NCBI GenBank assembly: GCA_017617235.1
Contig: JAFZWQ010000027.1
Location: forward strand, 1 to 64,000
Length of the DNA: 64,000 nt
From: Bacteroidaceae bacterium
Lineage (GTDB): Bacteria > Bacteroidota > Bacteroidia > Bacteroidales > Bacteroidaceae
Direction of reading: 5' to 3'
The notes beneath the pieces are model-generated. The model was not told the origin of the DNA and made no database searches. It worked only from the letters and a program-made list of their open reading frames with translations. Below are positions 25,149-32,202 of this stretch, in pieces (positions within the stretch are counted from its first letter, which is position 1; each line of letters begins with the position of its first letter). The translations under genes and the position numbers were made by a program.

Positions 25149-26141
25149 TTAAAGGGAAAGACGATGAACCCAGGCCGAACGGTACTTCGTAGAACGCTGA
25201 TGTATGGCGTGTGCAGCTGTATAAGCCTCTTGCTCTGTGGCATAGTGTCCCACAACCACACGCACCATTTTGCCTGTGATAATGACACGTGCACTTTCAA
25301 ATCCATCGGCATTAAGCTTGTTCACAAAGTTTTCAGCATTCTTTTGGGATATGGCACTGGCCATTACAATAGTGTACTCATCTACAGCGGGTGGGGTCTC
25401 AACGATTACTTCCTCGTTGGGAGTCGTTGTTTCTTGTTGAACGACTTTTGGCTCTTTGTTGATAGTGACCTCTGCTGTTTCAGCCTTTATGGTTACAGGT
25501 TGCGAGGAAGTTTTAGAAGGGAGTAGCATCTCCTTGATACTGCTTTGCTGGTCGGCTGTATCGAGGATAGGCATAGGATTGTTTACGAATACGAAAAGTA
25601 GGATGATGGCACAGGCTGCAGCCACCATGTTAGCAATGCGACGATTGATGCGGATGATGATGGTTTCGTCGTTTGCCTCCATTGATGCCGTTAATGGGAT
25701 TACTTCAGCCTTTGGCTCTGCCTGAACTGTATTCATATGGAAGGCATCAAGTCCGTAGTATTCAGGCGTGGTGACACCCGCTTCCTGTGGGGTGAAGAGG
25801 AGTGTGTTTCTGCCTTCCTTCGAGAATACACCAAGTGCACCAAATTCTAAGCATTCGTTATCTTCCAATGCTTGCTGGAAATCCTCAATCCACGTTCCAA
25901 GCAACTGTTCTGCTTGTAAAAGCGATATTTTGTATATCTCTTGGATTGCATTGAGGATAAGGTCGTCGGAATGAACCAATTCAACATTAAATCGCACGGA
26001 ACGAATTGGTGGAAGAAATGCTTCTTCAGCCTCATTTCGCTTCGCATTCATCTGCTGTACGATGAATGTACCCAAACCAGGTATAACCACGTAATCGTGG
26101 TTAAGTAGCAAGTACTCGATCAATATGGGAAATTGATTCAT
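25149..26141 (-). CDS. HU-like/SPOR-domain membrane protein
   Basis: This 330-residue protein has an N-terminal region (1 to about 120) like the CCDC81/HU-type domain of Bacteroidota (EYLLLNHDYVVIPGLGTFIVQ). A membrane helix is at about 169-186 and a C-terminal SPOR domain at about 253-330 (YTIVMASAISQKNAENFVNKL). SPOR domains bind denuded peptidoglycan glycan strands at division sites. The topology puts the HU-like domain in the cytoplasm and SPOR in the periplasm, linking the two sides of the membrane. A TAACTTTG box at 26146-26153 is only 5 bases before the ATG, so the message is likely leaderless. Confidence 0.85.
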   Translation of the reverse strand: MNQFPILIEYLLLNHDYVVIPGLGTFIVQQMNAKRNEAEEAFLPPIRSVRFNVELVHSDDLILNAIQEIYKISLLQAEQLLGTWIEDFQQALEDNECLEFGALGVFSKEGRNTLLFTPQEAGVTTPEYYGLDAFHMNTVQAEPKAEVIPLTASMEANDETIIIRINRRIANMVAAACAIILLFVFVNNPMPILDTADQQSSIKEMLLPSKTSSQPVTIKAETAEVTINKEPKVVQQETTTPNEEVIVETPPAVDEYTIVMASAISQKNAENFVNKLNADGFESARVIITGKMVRVVVGHYATEQEAYTAAHAIHQRSTKYRSAWVHRLSL

Positions 26142-26215
26142 GCTACAAAGTTACTTCAAAAAAATCAAACTAACGAATATTCTGGAAGATATTTTTCAAA
26201 GAATTTTTAGAGCAC

Positions 26216-26246
26216 TTTGCTAATCCAATAAATATCAGTAACTTTG
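26216..26246 (+). promoter_or_regulatory. Promoter of rfbC
   Basis: TTTG (26216-26219), a 19-base spacer and TAACTTTG (26239-26246) form a full consensus promoter 26 bases before the rfbC start. Confidence 0.85.
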
Positions 26247-26272
26247 CATAAAATAAACAAAGGTTAGGGCGT

Positions 26273-26821
26273 ATGGATTATATCATGACTGAAATAGAAG
26301 GCGTTTGGATCTTGGAACCTCGTGTGTTCGGGGATTCACGCGGTTATTTCATGGAGACGTGGCAACAGTCTGATTTTGAACGACATATTGGTACGATAAA
26401 TTTTATACAGGACAACGAGTCAAAGTCAACATACGGTGTTCTTCGTGGCTTGCATTATCAGCAAGGTGAATACAGTCAGGCAAAGTTGGTAAGGGTGATA
26501 AAGGGGCGTGTTTTGGATGTTGTTGTCGATCTTCGGAAATCATCTCCATCGTTTGGTCGACATATCATGGTGGAATTGAACGAGGATAATAAAAGGATGC
26601 TTTTTATTCCTCGTGGATTCGCTCATGGTTTCCTCGTGCTAAGTGATGAAGCTATCTTTACATATAAGGTAGATAATGCCTATGCTCCGCAAAGCGAGTG
26701 CTCCATTCGTTTCGATGATTCCACTCTTGGCATCCAGTGGCCTATTGCCAAAGAGCAGATGCTGCTTTCGTCAAAGGACACCGCAGGCGTTGCATTCCGC
26801 GATGCGGTGTACTTCGACTAA
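26273..26821 (+). CDS. rfbC: dTDP-4-dehydrorhamnose 3,5-epimerase
   Basis: This 182-residue RmlC-type cupin epimerises dTDP-4-keto-6-deoxyglucose on the way to dTDP-rhamnose for surface polysaccharides. The catalytic His is H61 in GVLRGLHYQQG and the catalytic Tyr is Y131 in FTYKVDNAY. The start MDYIMTEIEGVWILEPRVFGD is standard. It stands alone here, without rfbA, rfbB or rfbD in the window. Its stop lies 2 bases from the convergent tyrA stop. Confidence 0.94.
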   Translation: MDYIMTEIEGVWILEPRVFGDSRGYFMETWQQSDFERHIGTINFIQDNESKSTYGVLRGLHYQQGEYSQAKLVRVIKGRVLDVVVDLRKSSPSFGRHIMVELNEDNKRMLFIPRGFAHGFLVLSDEAIFTYKVDNAYAPQSECSIRFDDSTLGIQWPIAKEQMLLSSKDTAGVAFRDAVYFD

Positions 26822-26823
26822 GC

Positions 26824-27597
26824 TTATTTTATATTCTTGCGAATTTTGGAGAGGTACTGAGCCAGTGCCTCTTCATCTTTATTATCAATAATCTGAATGA
26901 GGTCTTTCAACTCAGCGCGAATTCCTTCCACATGAGACTTTGTTCGAGGGTTGAATAGGATTTCGCGTAGCAGGGTGTCGTCTTCTGATAGTACGCCGCG
27001 AGCAATCTTCAGATGGCGCTTGAAGGTCGTTCCAGGTGCATCCTGATGTTTCATTACTGCCGAAAAAACGAACGTACTTACAAAGGGCACAGACAGGGAA
27101 TATGCCATAGCCTCGTCGTGTTCCTCAAAGGAATACTCGTGTACGTTCAATCCCAGACGACGATATAGGTCGAGGAAGAAAACTCGTCCCAGATAGTCTC
27201 CCTCGCTGATGACTATAGCATTCTCGCTACTAAGTGCACCCAGATTAGCAAATGTGGGACCAAACATGGGATGGGTGCTTACGTATCTCATGCCTGAAGC
27301 ATCGTAAAAATCCTTTAGTCCTGTCTTTACGCTGGCTATGTCGCTGATGATGCAATCCTTGGGAAGATAGTCCATTACCTGACGAAATACATCTAACGTG
27401 TACTTCAATGTTACGCAGTTGATGACCAGGTCGGGGTGGAACTCTTTTATTTCCTCTAACGTTGTAAAACGCAAGGTGTTGTAGAGAAAGCGCATACGTT
27501 TTGAATCAACTTCGTATACGGCTGTCTCGTGATCGAAGGAAAGTACGTCGGTAAAGAAACTACCCATCTTACCGGCGCCTAATATCAGTATCTTCAT
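26824..27597 (-). CDS. tyrA: Prephenate dehydrogenase
   Basis: This 257-residue NAD-dependent enzyme converts prephenate to 4-hydroxyphenylpyruvate for tyrosine. The Rossmann start is ILGAGKMGSF (residues 5-14), followed by TVxVxD-like strands, VSTHPMFGPT and the helical dimer domain. It is a short TyrA without a C-terminal ACT domain. It is the last gene of the aromatic operon, 9 bases after the DAHP synthase gene, so its expression should follow the leader at 30736-30930. Confidence 0.9.
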   Translation of the reverse strand: MKILILGAGKMGSFFTDVLSFDHETAVYEVDSKRMRFLYNTLRFTTLEEIKEFHPDLVINCVTLKYTLDVFRQVMDYLPKDCIISDIASVKTGLKDFYDASGMRYVSTHPMFGPTFANLGALSSENAIVISEGDYLGRVFFLDLYRRLGLNVHEYSFEEHDEAMAYSLSVPFVSTFVFSAVMKHQDAPGTTFKRHLKIARGVLSEDDTLLREILFNPRTKSHVEGIRAELKDLIQIIDNKDEEALAQYLSKIRKNIK

Positions 27598-27606
27598 AGT
27601 CTTACT

Positions 27607-28671
27607 TTACTTATTGATTATTTCCATTTGCTGTCGAACGCTCTCTTCGTGTATTGACTCGTAAACGCGACGTACGAAGTCGGGACTCATACCACACATA
27701 GCGCCTTGGGCACCACGTTTGTCCAGAATCTCGTTGTATCGCGTGGCTTGTACGACAGCCATGTTATGTTCCTTCTTATAGGTGGCTATTTCACGACTAA
27801 CACGCATTCGTTTGGTTAACAAATCCATGAGTTGATTGTCCATTTCGTCGATTTGCTTACGAAGGCTTGCCAACGATTCCGTCATCTCTGCATTGTCGCG
27901 GATGACCAGACGGTCGATGATGAAGTCAAGAACATCTGGCAACACCTGTTGCGATGCATCGCTCCATGCAGCATCTGGGTTGCAGTGGCTTTCGACAATC
28001 AGACCATTGAATCCCATGTCCATTGCCTGTTGACAGAGAGGGGCTATCAGGTCGCGTCGTCCACCCATATGGCTGGGGTCGCAAACAATGGGCAGTTCGG
28101 GGTAACGACGATGCAGTTCAATGGGAATGTGCCACATCGGCGTGTTGCGGTATATGCGCTGGTCTATGCTGGTAAAGCCGCGATGAATGGCACCTAGTCT
28201 TTTGATGCCGGCACGGTTCATGCGCAGCAGCGCTCCAACCCACAGTTCCAGGTCGGGACTGACGGGATTCTTCACTAATACGGGTACATCCACTCCCTTC
28301 AGGCTATCGGCCAGTTCCTGTACAGCAAACGGATTCACCGTTGTACGGGCTCCAATCCACAGAATGTCGACACCGTATTTTAGTGCCAGTTCCACATGCT
28401 CCGGTTTTGCAACCTCTGTGGCAACGAGCATGCCCGTCTCCTGTTTCACCTGTTGTAACCATTTGAGGGCAGGCTCGCCGTGTCCTTCGAAGCCTCCGGG
28501 TTTGGTGCGTGGCTTCCATACACCGGCACGGAACATGTGGCAGCCCTTATCGGCCAGCTGGTGGGCGGTGGTCATTACTTGCTCCTCTGTTTCAGCCGCA
28601 CATGGGCCGGCAATCACAATGGGGCGTTTCTTGTCGCTAGGTAAATTCAGTGGACAAAGTTCTAGTTCCAT
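27607..28671 (-). CDS. DAHP synthase/chorismate mutase fusion
   Basis: This 354-residue fusion has residues about 1-255 as a KdsA-like (AroA-I-beta) 3-deoxy-7-phosphoheptulonate synthase: RPIVIAGPCAAE, HMFRAGVWKPRTKPGGFEG, PIVCDPSHMGGRRD and GLIVESHCNP. Residues about 260-354 are an AroQ-type chorismate mutase helix bundle (LRKQIDEMDNQLMDLLTKRM). The protein thus catalyses both entry to the shikimate pathway and the branch to prephenate. In related enzymes the mutase domain senses prephenate or chorismate and inhibits the synthase. It overlaps the aminotransferase gene by 10 bases. Confidence 0.93.
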   Translation of the reverse strand: MELELCPLNLPSDKKRPIVIAGPCAAETEEQVMTTAHQLADKGCHMFRAGVWKPRTKPGGFEGHGEPALKWLQQVKQETGMLVATEVAKPEHVELALKYGVDILWIGARTTVNPFAVQELADSLKGVDVPVLVKNPVSPDLELWVGALLRMNRAGIKRLGAIHRGFTSIDQRIYRNTPMWHIPIELHRRYPELPIVCDPSHMGGRRDLIAPLCQQAMDMGFNGLIVESHCNPDAAWSDASQQVLPDVLDFIIDRLVIRDNAEMTESLASLRKQIDEMDNQLMDLLTKRMRVSREIATYKKEHNMAVVQATRYNEILDKRGAQGAMCGMSPDFVRRVYESIHEESVRQQMEIINK

Positions 28672-29843
28672 ATCTTTTTAATTCGATTTAATGCTTCAGT
28701 AAATTTGTCTTCTTTGGCGCAAAGAGATATACGAATGTAGCGTTTGCCATTCGATCCAAAGATAAATCCAGGCGTTATAAACACACGGGCTTCGTGCAGC
28801 ACCCGTTCTGTGAGTTCTTCCACATCTGCATAATGGTCAGGTATGCGTCCCCATAGGAACATTCCGACCTGTGTGGAGTCGAAGGTACATCCCAGGGTTG
28901 TCATGATTTCCTCTGCCAGACGACGACGGCGTGCATAGGTTTCGATGTTGGCCTGCTGATGCCATTCGTCGCTATTCTGGTAGGCCTGGGCTGCGGCGAG
29001 TTGCAAGGGACGGAATGTGCCTGAGTCGATATTCGACTTTACCTTCAATATCCACTTTATGAACTCGGCATTTGTGGCTAGCATGCCTACACGCCAGCCT
29101 GGCATATTGTGGGACTTCGACATCGAGTTGAATTCGATGCAGCAATCCTTCGCGCCAGGAACCTGCAGCAGACTCAGTCTTTCTTCCTTATTTAATATAA
29201 AGGAATAAGGATTGTCGTTTACGATGATAATGTTGTGTTTGCGGGCAAATTCCACCAAACGCTCGTAGGTCTTGCGTTGTGCATTGGCTCCTGTGGGCAT
29301 GTTAGGATAGTTCGTCCACATCAGTTTTACATGGCTCAGGTTCATTTGTTCCAGAGCCTCGAAGTCGGGCTGCCAACCATTGTCTGCTTTCAAATCGTAA
29401 TTCACTATCTTAGCCCCCAGCAACTTACTTAATGCGGTGTAGGTGGGATAGCCGGGATTGGGCACCAGCACTTCGTCTCCAGGATTCACGAAGGTCAGCG
29501 TAACGTGCAGAATTCCTTCCTTTGAACCAATGAGGGGCTGAATCTCACACGATGGGTCCAGGTCCACGTTGTACCAACGTTTGTAAAAGCCTGCCATTGC
29601 CTTTCGCAACTCGGGTGTGCCCACTGTTGGCTGATAGCCGTGGGTGTCGGCTTTGCGTGCTTCGCGACAAAGCACGTCAATAGTAGCTTCCGAGGGAGGC
29701 ATGTCTGGACTGCCGATGGCTAAAGATATTACGTCTTTGCCTTCAGCATTCATCTGTGCCACCTCTTTCAGCTTGCGGCTGAAATAGTATTCCGAAACGT
29801 TAGCCAGGCGATCTGCCGGTCGTATGTTTAATTCGTGATTCAT
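28662..29843 (-). CDS. PLP-dependent aminotransferase of the aromatic operon
   Basis: This 393-residue fold-type I aminotransferase has its PLP lysine at K243 in FNSMSKSHNMPGW. It also has NPGYPTY, TNYPNMPTG and a DNPYSF segment. It resembles LL-diaminopimelate/aspartate aminotransferase-type enzymes. Its position between prephenate dehydratase and DAHP synthase suggests that it makes phenylalanine and tyrosine from their keto acids. Substrate choice is inferred from context only. Confidence 0.9.
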   Translation of the reverse strand: MNHELNIRPADRLANVSEYYFSRKLKEVAQMNAEGKDVISLAIGSPDMPPSEATIDVLCREARKADTHGYQPTVGTPELRKAMAGFYKRWYNVDLDPSCEIQPLIGSKEGILHVTLTFVNPGDEVLVPNPGYPTYTALSKLLGAKIVNYDLKADNGWQPDFEALEQMNLSHVKLMWTNYPNMPTGANAQRKTYERLVEFARKHNIIIVNDNPYSFILNKEERLSLLQVPGAKDCCIEFNSMSKSHNMPGWRVGMLATNAEFIKWILKVKSNIDSGTFRPLQLAAAQAYQNSDEWHQQANIETYARRRRLAEEIMTTLGCTFDSTQVGMFLWGRIPDHYADVEELTERVLHEARVFITPGFIFGSNGKRYIRISLCAKEDKFTEALNRIKKIWN

Positions 29844-29879
29844 ATTTTATTATGTGGTTTGTGTAATAGGGATATGTTG

Positions 29880-30719
29880 TTAATCTTCCACAGCCTTGTA
29901 TTCGCCCAATAGCTTCAGGTTCTGTGTGAGAGGACTGATGGCATTTATGGCCTGACGGTAACGGGTGTAGTCCGTGAAGCAAAGGTCTATGTAGAACATA
30001 TACTGCCATTCCTTGCCGATGATGGGCAGCGACTGTATCTTTGAAAGATTCAATTTGTAGAAACTCAGCACGCTGAGTATAGCCGATAGGCTCCCTTCCT
30101 CGTGGGGCAGGGTAAATACCAAGCTCGATTTATTTACCTCTTGCAGGTTGCGCAGGGTCAAAGCCTCCTGTGGGTTGGCAAGCACAAGGAAACGTGTGAA
30201 GTTGTGTTTGTTGGTCTCGATGCCTTCCTGTAATACCTTCATGCCATAGCGTTCTGCAGCGTCCTTGTGGCAGATGGCGGCATGTCCACGTAACTTTCCC
30301 CGACTGATGTCTGCAGCAGCCCCTGCTGTATCGGATACCTCTACTTTCTTCAGTTCCCTGTGTTGGTTCAGAAAGTCGCGGCATTGCATCAGGGCAACGG
30401 GATGCGAGTTTACCTCCGTCAGGTCTGCCCAGTCGTCCTCGGGCAGGCACATAATTGAATGTTGGATACGTAACTTGTGTTCGCCCACGATGGTAACTCC
30501 GCTGTCGCGCAACAGTTCGTAATTGTGCAGCAGACTGCCGGCTATGGTGTTCTCGATGGCTACGAGGCCCATCAATCGTGGGTCGCGACCCATCTCGTCA
30601 AACACCTGTTCGAACGTCTCGCAACATACCAGTTCCACTTCCTCGCCTTTGTAATAGTGTTGGGCGGCAATGTCGTGGAAACTGCCTTCTATACCTTGTA
30701 TCGCTACTCTATGTACCAT
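29880..30719 (-). CDS. pheA: Prephenate dehydratase with ACT domain
   Basis: This 279-residue monofunctional enzyme makes phenylpyruvate from prephenate. The catalytic domain (about 1-180) begins AIQGIEGSFHDIAAQHYY and has DTAGAAADIS and NFTRFLVLA with the conserved Thr-Arg. The ACT domain (about 190-279) contains SLVFTLPHEEGSLS, but the usual ESRP phenylalanine-binding motif reads QSLP. No mutase domain is fused, since that activity is on the DAHP synthase. It is the first full gene of the operon and starts 12-17 bases after the U-tract of an intrinsic terminator. Confidence 0.94.
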   Translation of the reverse strand: MVHRVAIQGIEGSFHDIAAQHYYKGEEVELVCCETFEQVFDEMGRDPRLMGLVAIENTIAGSLLHNYELLRDSGVTIVGEHKLRIQHSIMCLPEDDWADLTEVNSHPVALMQCRDFLNQHRELKKVEVSDTAGAAADISRGKLRGHAAICHKDAAERYGMKVLQEGIETNKHNFTRFLVLANPQEALTLRNLQEVNKSSLVFTLPHEEGSLSAILSVLSFYKLNLSKIQSLPIIGKEWQYMFYIDLCFTDYTRYRQAINAISPLTQNLKLLGEYKAVED

Positions 30720-30735
30720 CCTTTACCTATTTAAT

Positions 30736-30772
30736 AAAAAAGAATCCCGCTCCTCCTTTCGGGAAGCGGGAC
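30736..30772 (-). terminator. Attenuator terminator before pheA
   Basis: On the minus strand TCCCGCT (30771-30765) pairs with AGCGGGA (30751-30745) around a purine-rich loop, with two further possible pairs. A T-rich run follows directly (30743-30736). This is an intrinsic terminator upstream of the first gene of an operon. Its 5' arm can also pair with GAAGCGGGA in the leader (30821-30830), which would prevent termination. Confidence 0.8.
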
Positions 30773-30790
30773 CTTTATGGTTGTTTTTCG

Positions 30791-30889
30791 TCAATCTTTA
30801 ATTTTCACTTTCACACAGGCTTCCCGCTTCACTTCATTGCTAAAGTAAAAGTAATAAAAGTAGGCGTAAGACTGAGTCTCTTGGAACAT
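30791..30889 (-). CDS. Tyr/Phe-rich leader peptide of the aromatic operon
   Basis: A 32-codon open frame starts with ATG at 30889, about 26 bases after the expected transcription start, and ends in TGA. Its residues 8-16 read YAYFYYFYF, so eight of nine codons are Tyr or Phe, and Phe also follows the start Met. This is the composition expected of an attenuation leader that stalls the ribosome when charged tRNA-Tyr or tRNA-Phe is scarce. The segment just after the aromatic run (codons 21-24, K-R-E-A) contains the RNA arm GAAGCGGGA, complementary to the 5' arm of the terminator at 30736-30772. The downstream genes make phenylalanine and tyrosine, which fits. The peptide itself probably has no other function. 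Confidence 0.8.
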   Translation of the reverse strand: MFQETQSYAYFYYFYFSNEVKREACVKVKIKD

Positions 30890-30921
30890 CTCTTAATTAC
30901 AATTTGTTCGTTTTCTGAGTA

Positions 30922-30953
30922 CAAAGGTAATAACTTTTTATGGAACTACCAAG
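30922..30953 (-). promoter_or_regulatory. Promoter of the aromatic operon leader
   Basis: The minus strand carries CTTG (30953-30950), a 20-base spacer and TACCTTTG (30929-30922). The leader ATG lies 32 bases downstream of the -7 box. The promoter sits between the permease stop and the leader, so the operon is transcribed on its own. Confidence 0.8.
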
Positions 30954-30987
30954 AAATCTTTCAATTTATTTCTTTGTTTCCTTGTAT

Positions 30988-32073
30988 TTATGGGGTTATT
31001 TCTTTCTTAGAAGAAGAACAATGCGCTGTTTCGCAATCATCGTGATGATGATGGACGAGGGCATTGACGAGTAGAGCGATGAGAACTATTGCTGAGGCGA
31101 TAGAGAACCAACCCATGTGCTCGTCGACACCGCATGCACCCCGACTGACGATGTCTGTGAGGAACCACTCGCGAGGCAACAGGTAGTCGATGCCGAAGGC
31201 AAATAGCACGGCTCCGCTTACGATGGCTGTGAGGTAGAGTAGTAATGTGCGGCGTCCCAGCACTTTATTGATTACCAACAGGCTGGCAACGTTACAGGCT
31301 GGACCTGCCATCAGCAGGACGAGTGCGGCACCAGGTGTCAGTCCCTTTGCCATAAGTGCAACTGCGATGGGAATGCTTCCTGTGGCACAAACGTACATTG
31401 GCACGCTGATGGCAAGCACAAGCAGGATGCTGAGCAGGGAGTTGTCCTTGAAGGCAGCGAACCATTGGTCGGGTACCAGCGTAGTAATCATTCCTGCCAC
31501 GATGAGGCCCACGATGAGCCATTTGCCGATATCCGCCATCATTTCCCCAAAGCCGTAGCTGATGGAACCAAGAATTCTTTCCTTTACCGTCTTCTTTACA
31601 GGGGAGGTGGATTTTTCTTGCTTGCAGCAACAACTGCACGTTTCCTTTACTTCATCCTCTTTACGCTCTGCATCGAAGCAATTGATGAGGGTTCCACCAA
31701 ATAGTGCCGTAATGAAGGCGACAACTGGACGGATGATGGCAAAGGGCAATCCCATCAGCGAATAGGTGGCAATGATGCTATCGACACCCGTCTGTGGTGT
31801 GGCGATGAGGAACGAGATGGTGGAACCTCGGCTTCCGCCTTCTCTGCGCAAACCCATAGCTGTGGGCAACACCCCACACGAACAGAGGGGCAGGGGAACA
31901 CCAAACAGGGCGGCGAGAAAAACACTTCTGAAGTTTGGACGACTCAGATAGTTGGCGTAAACCTGACGAGGAATGAACTCGTGCATGATGCCTGCCAACA
32001 GGAAACCCAACAGTAGGTAAGGGGCCATTTCGGCCATCAATGCCCAAATATCCATAAAAAGATTCTGTACCAT
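30988..32073 (-). CDS. Permease of the SO_0444/ArsP-like metal efflux family
   Basis: This 361-residue membrane protein has two blocks of about four helices: one begins MAPYLLLGFLLAGIMHEFIP and the other lies around DIGKWLIVGLIVAGM. The conserved LPLCSCGVLP (C64, C66) and VCATGSIPIA motifs are present. A central cytoplasmic loop has CSCCCKQE and the C-terminus is His/Cys rich (HHHHDDCETAHCSSS), both suited to binding soft metals. Related permeases export copper/zinc or methylarsenicals. The start at 32073 is favoured because a promoter element at 32101-32108 lies between it and an in-frame ATG at 32136. Confidence 0.85.
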   Translation of the reverse strand: MVQNLFMDIWALMAEMAPYLLLGFLLAGIMHEFIPRQVYANYLSRPNFRSVFLAALFGVPLPLCSCGVLPTAMGLRREGGSRGSTISFLIATPQTGVDSIIATYSLMGLPFAIIRPVVAFITALFGGTLINCFDAERKEDEVKETCSCCCKQEKSTSPVKKTVKERILGSISYGFGEMMADIGKWLIVGLIVAGMITTLVPDQWFAAFKDNSLLSILLVLAISVPMYVCATGSIPIAVALMAKGLTPGAALVLLMAGPACNVASLLVINKVLGRRTLLLYLTAIVSGAVLFAFGIDYLLPREWFLTDIVSRGACGVDEHMGWFSIASAIVLIALLVNALVHHHHDDCETAHCSSSKKEITP

Positions 32074-32100
32074 AGCAGCGTTTATTTTTAAATTCTGCTG

Positions 32101-32108
32101 CAAAGGTA
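32101..32108 (-). promoter_or_regulatory. -7 promoter element of the permease gene
   Basis: The minus strand reads TACCTTTG followed by CAGC, 27 bases before the ATG at 32073. It decides the permease start codon. Confidence 0.75.
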
Positions 32109-32202
32109 CAGAATCTTTGTCGCAACTCGGTTGCAAAGTTATGCCCCTTTCCGACCTCTCCCAAAGGGAGACAGGGATTTTAGGGTTTAATGGTTCAATG
32201 GT

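Noticed and set aside
29880..30719. QSLP instead of ESRP in the PheA ACT domain as evidence of lost feedback control
   Set aside because: I recall similar variants in other Bacteroidota prephenate dehydratases, so the difference alone does not show loss of phenylalanine binding.
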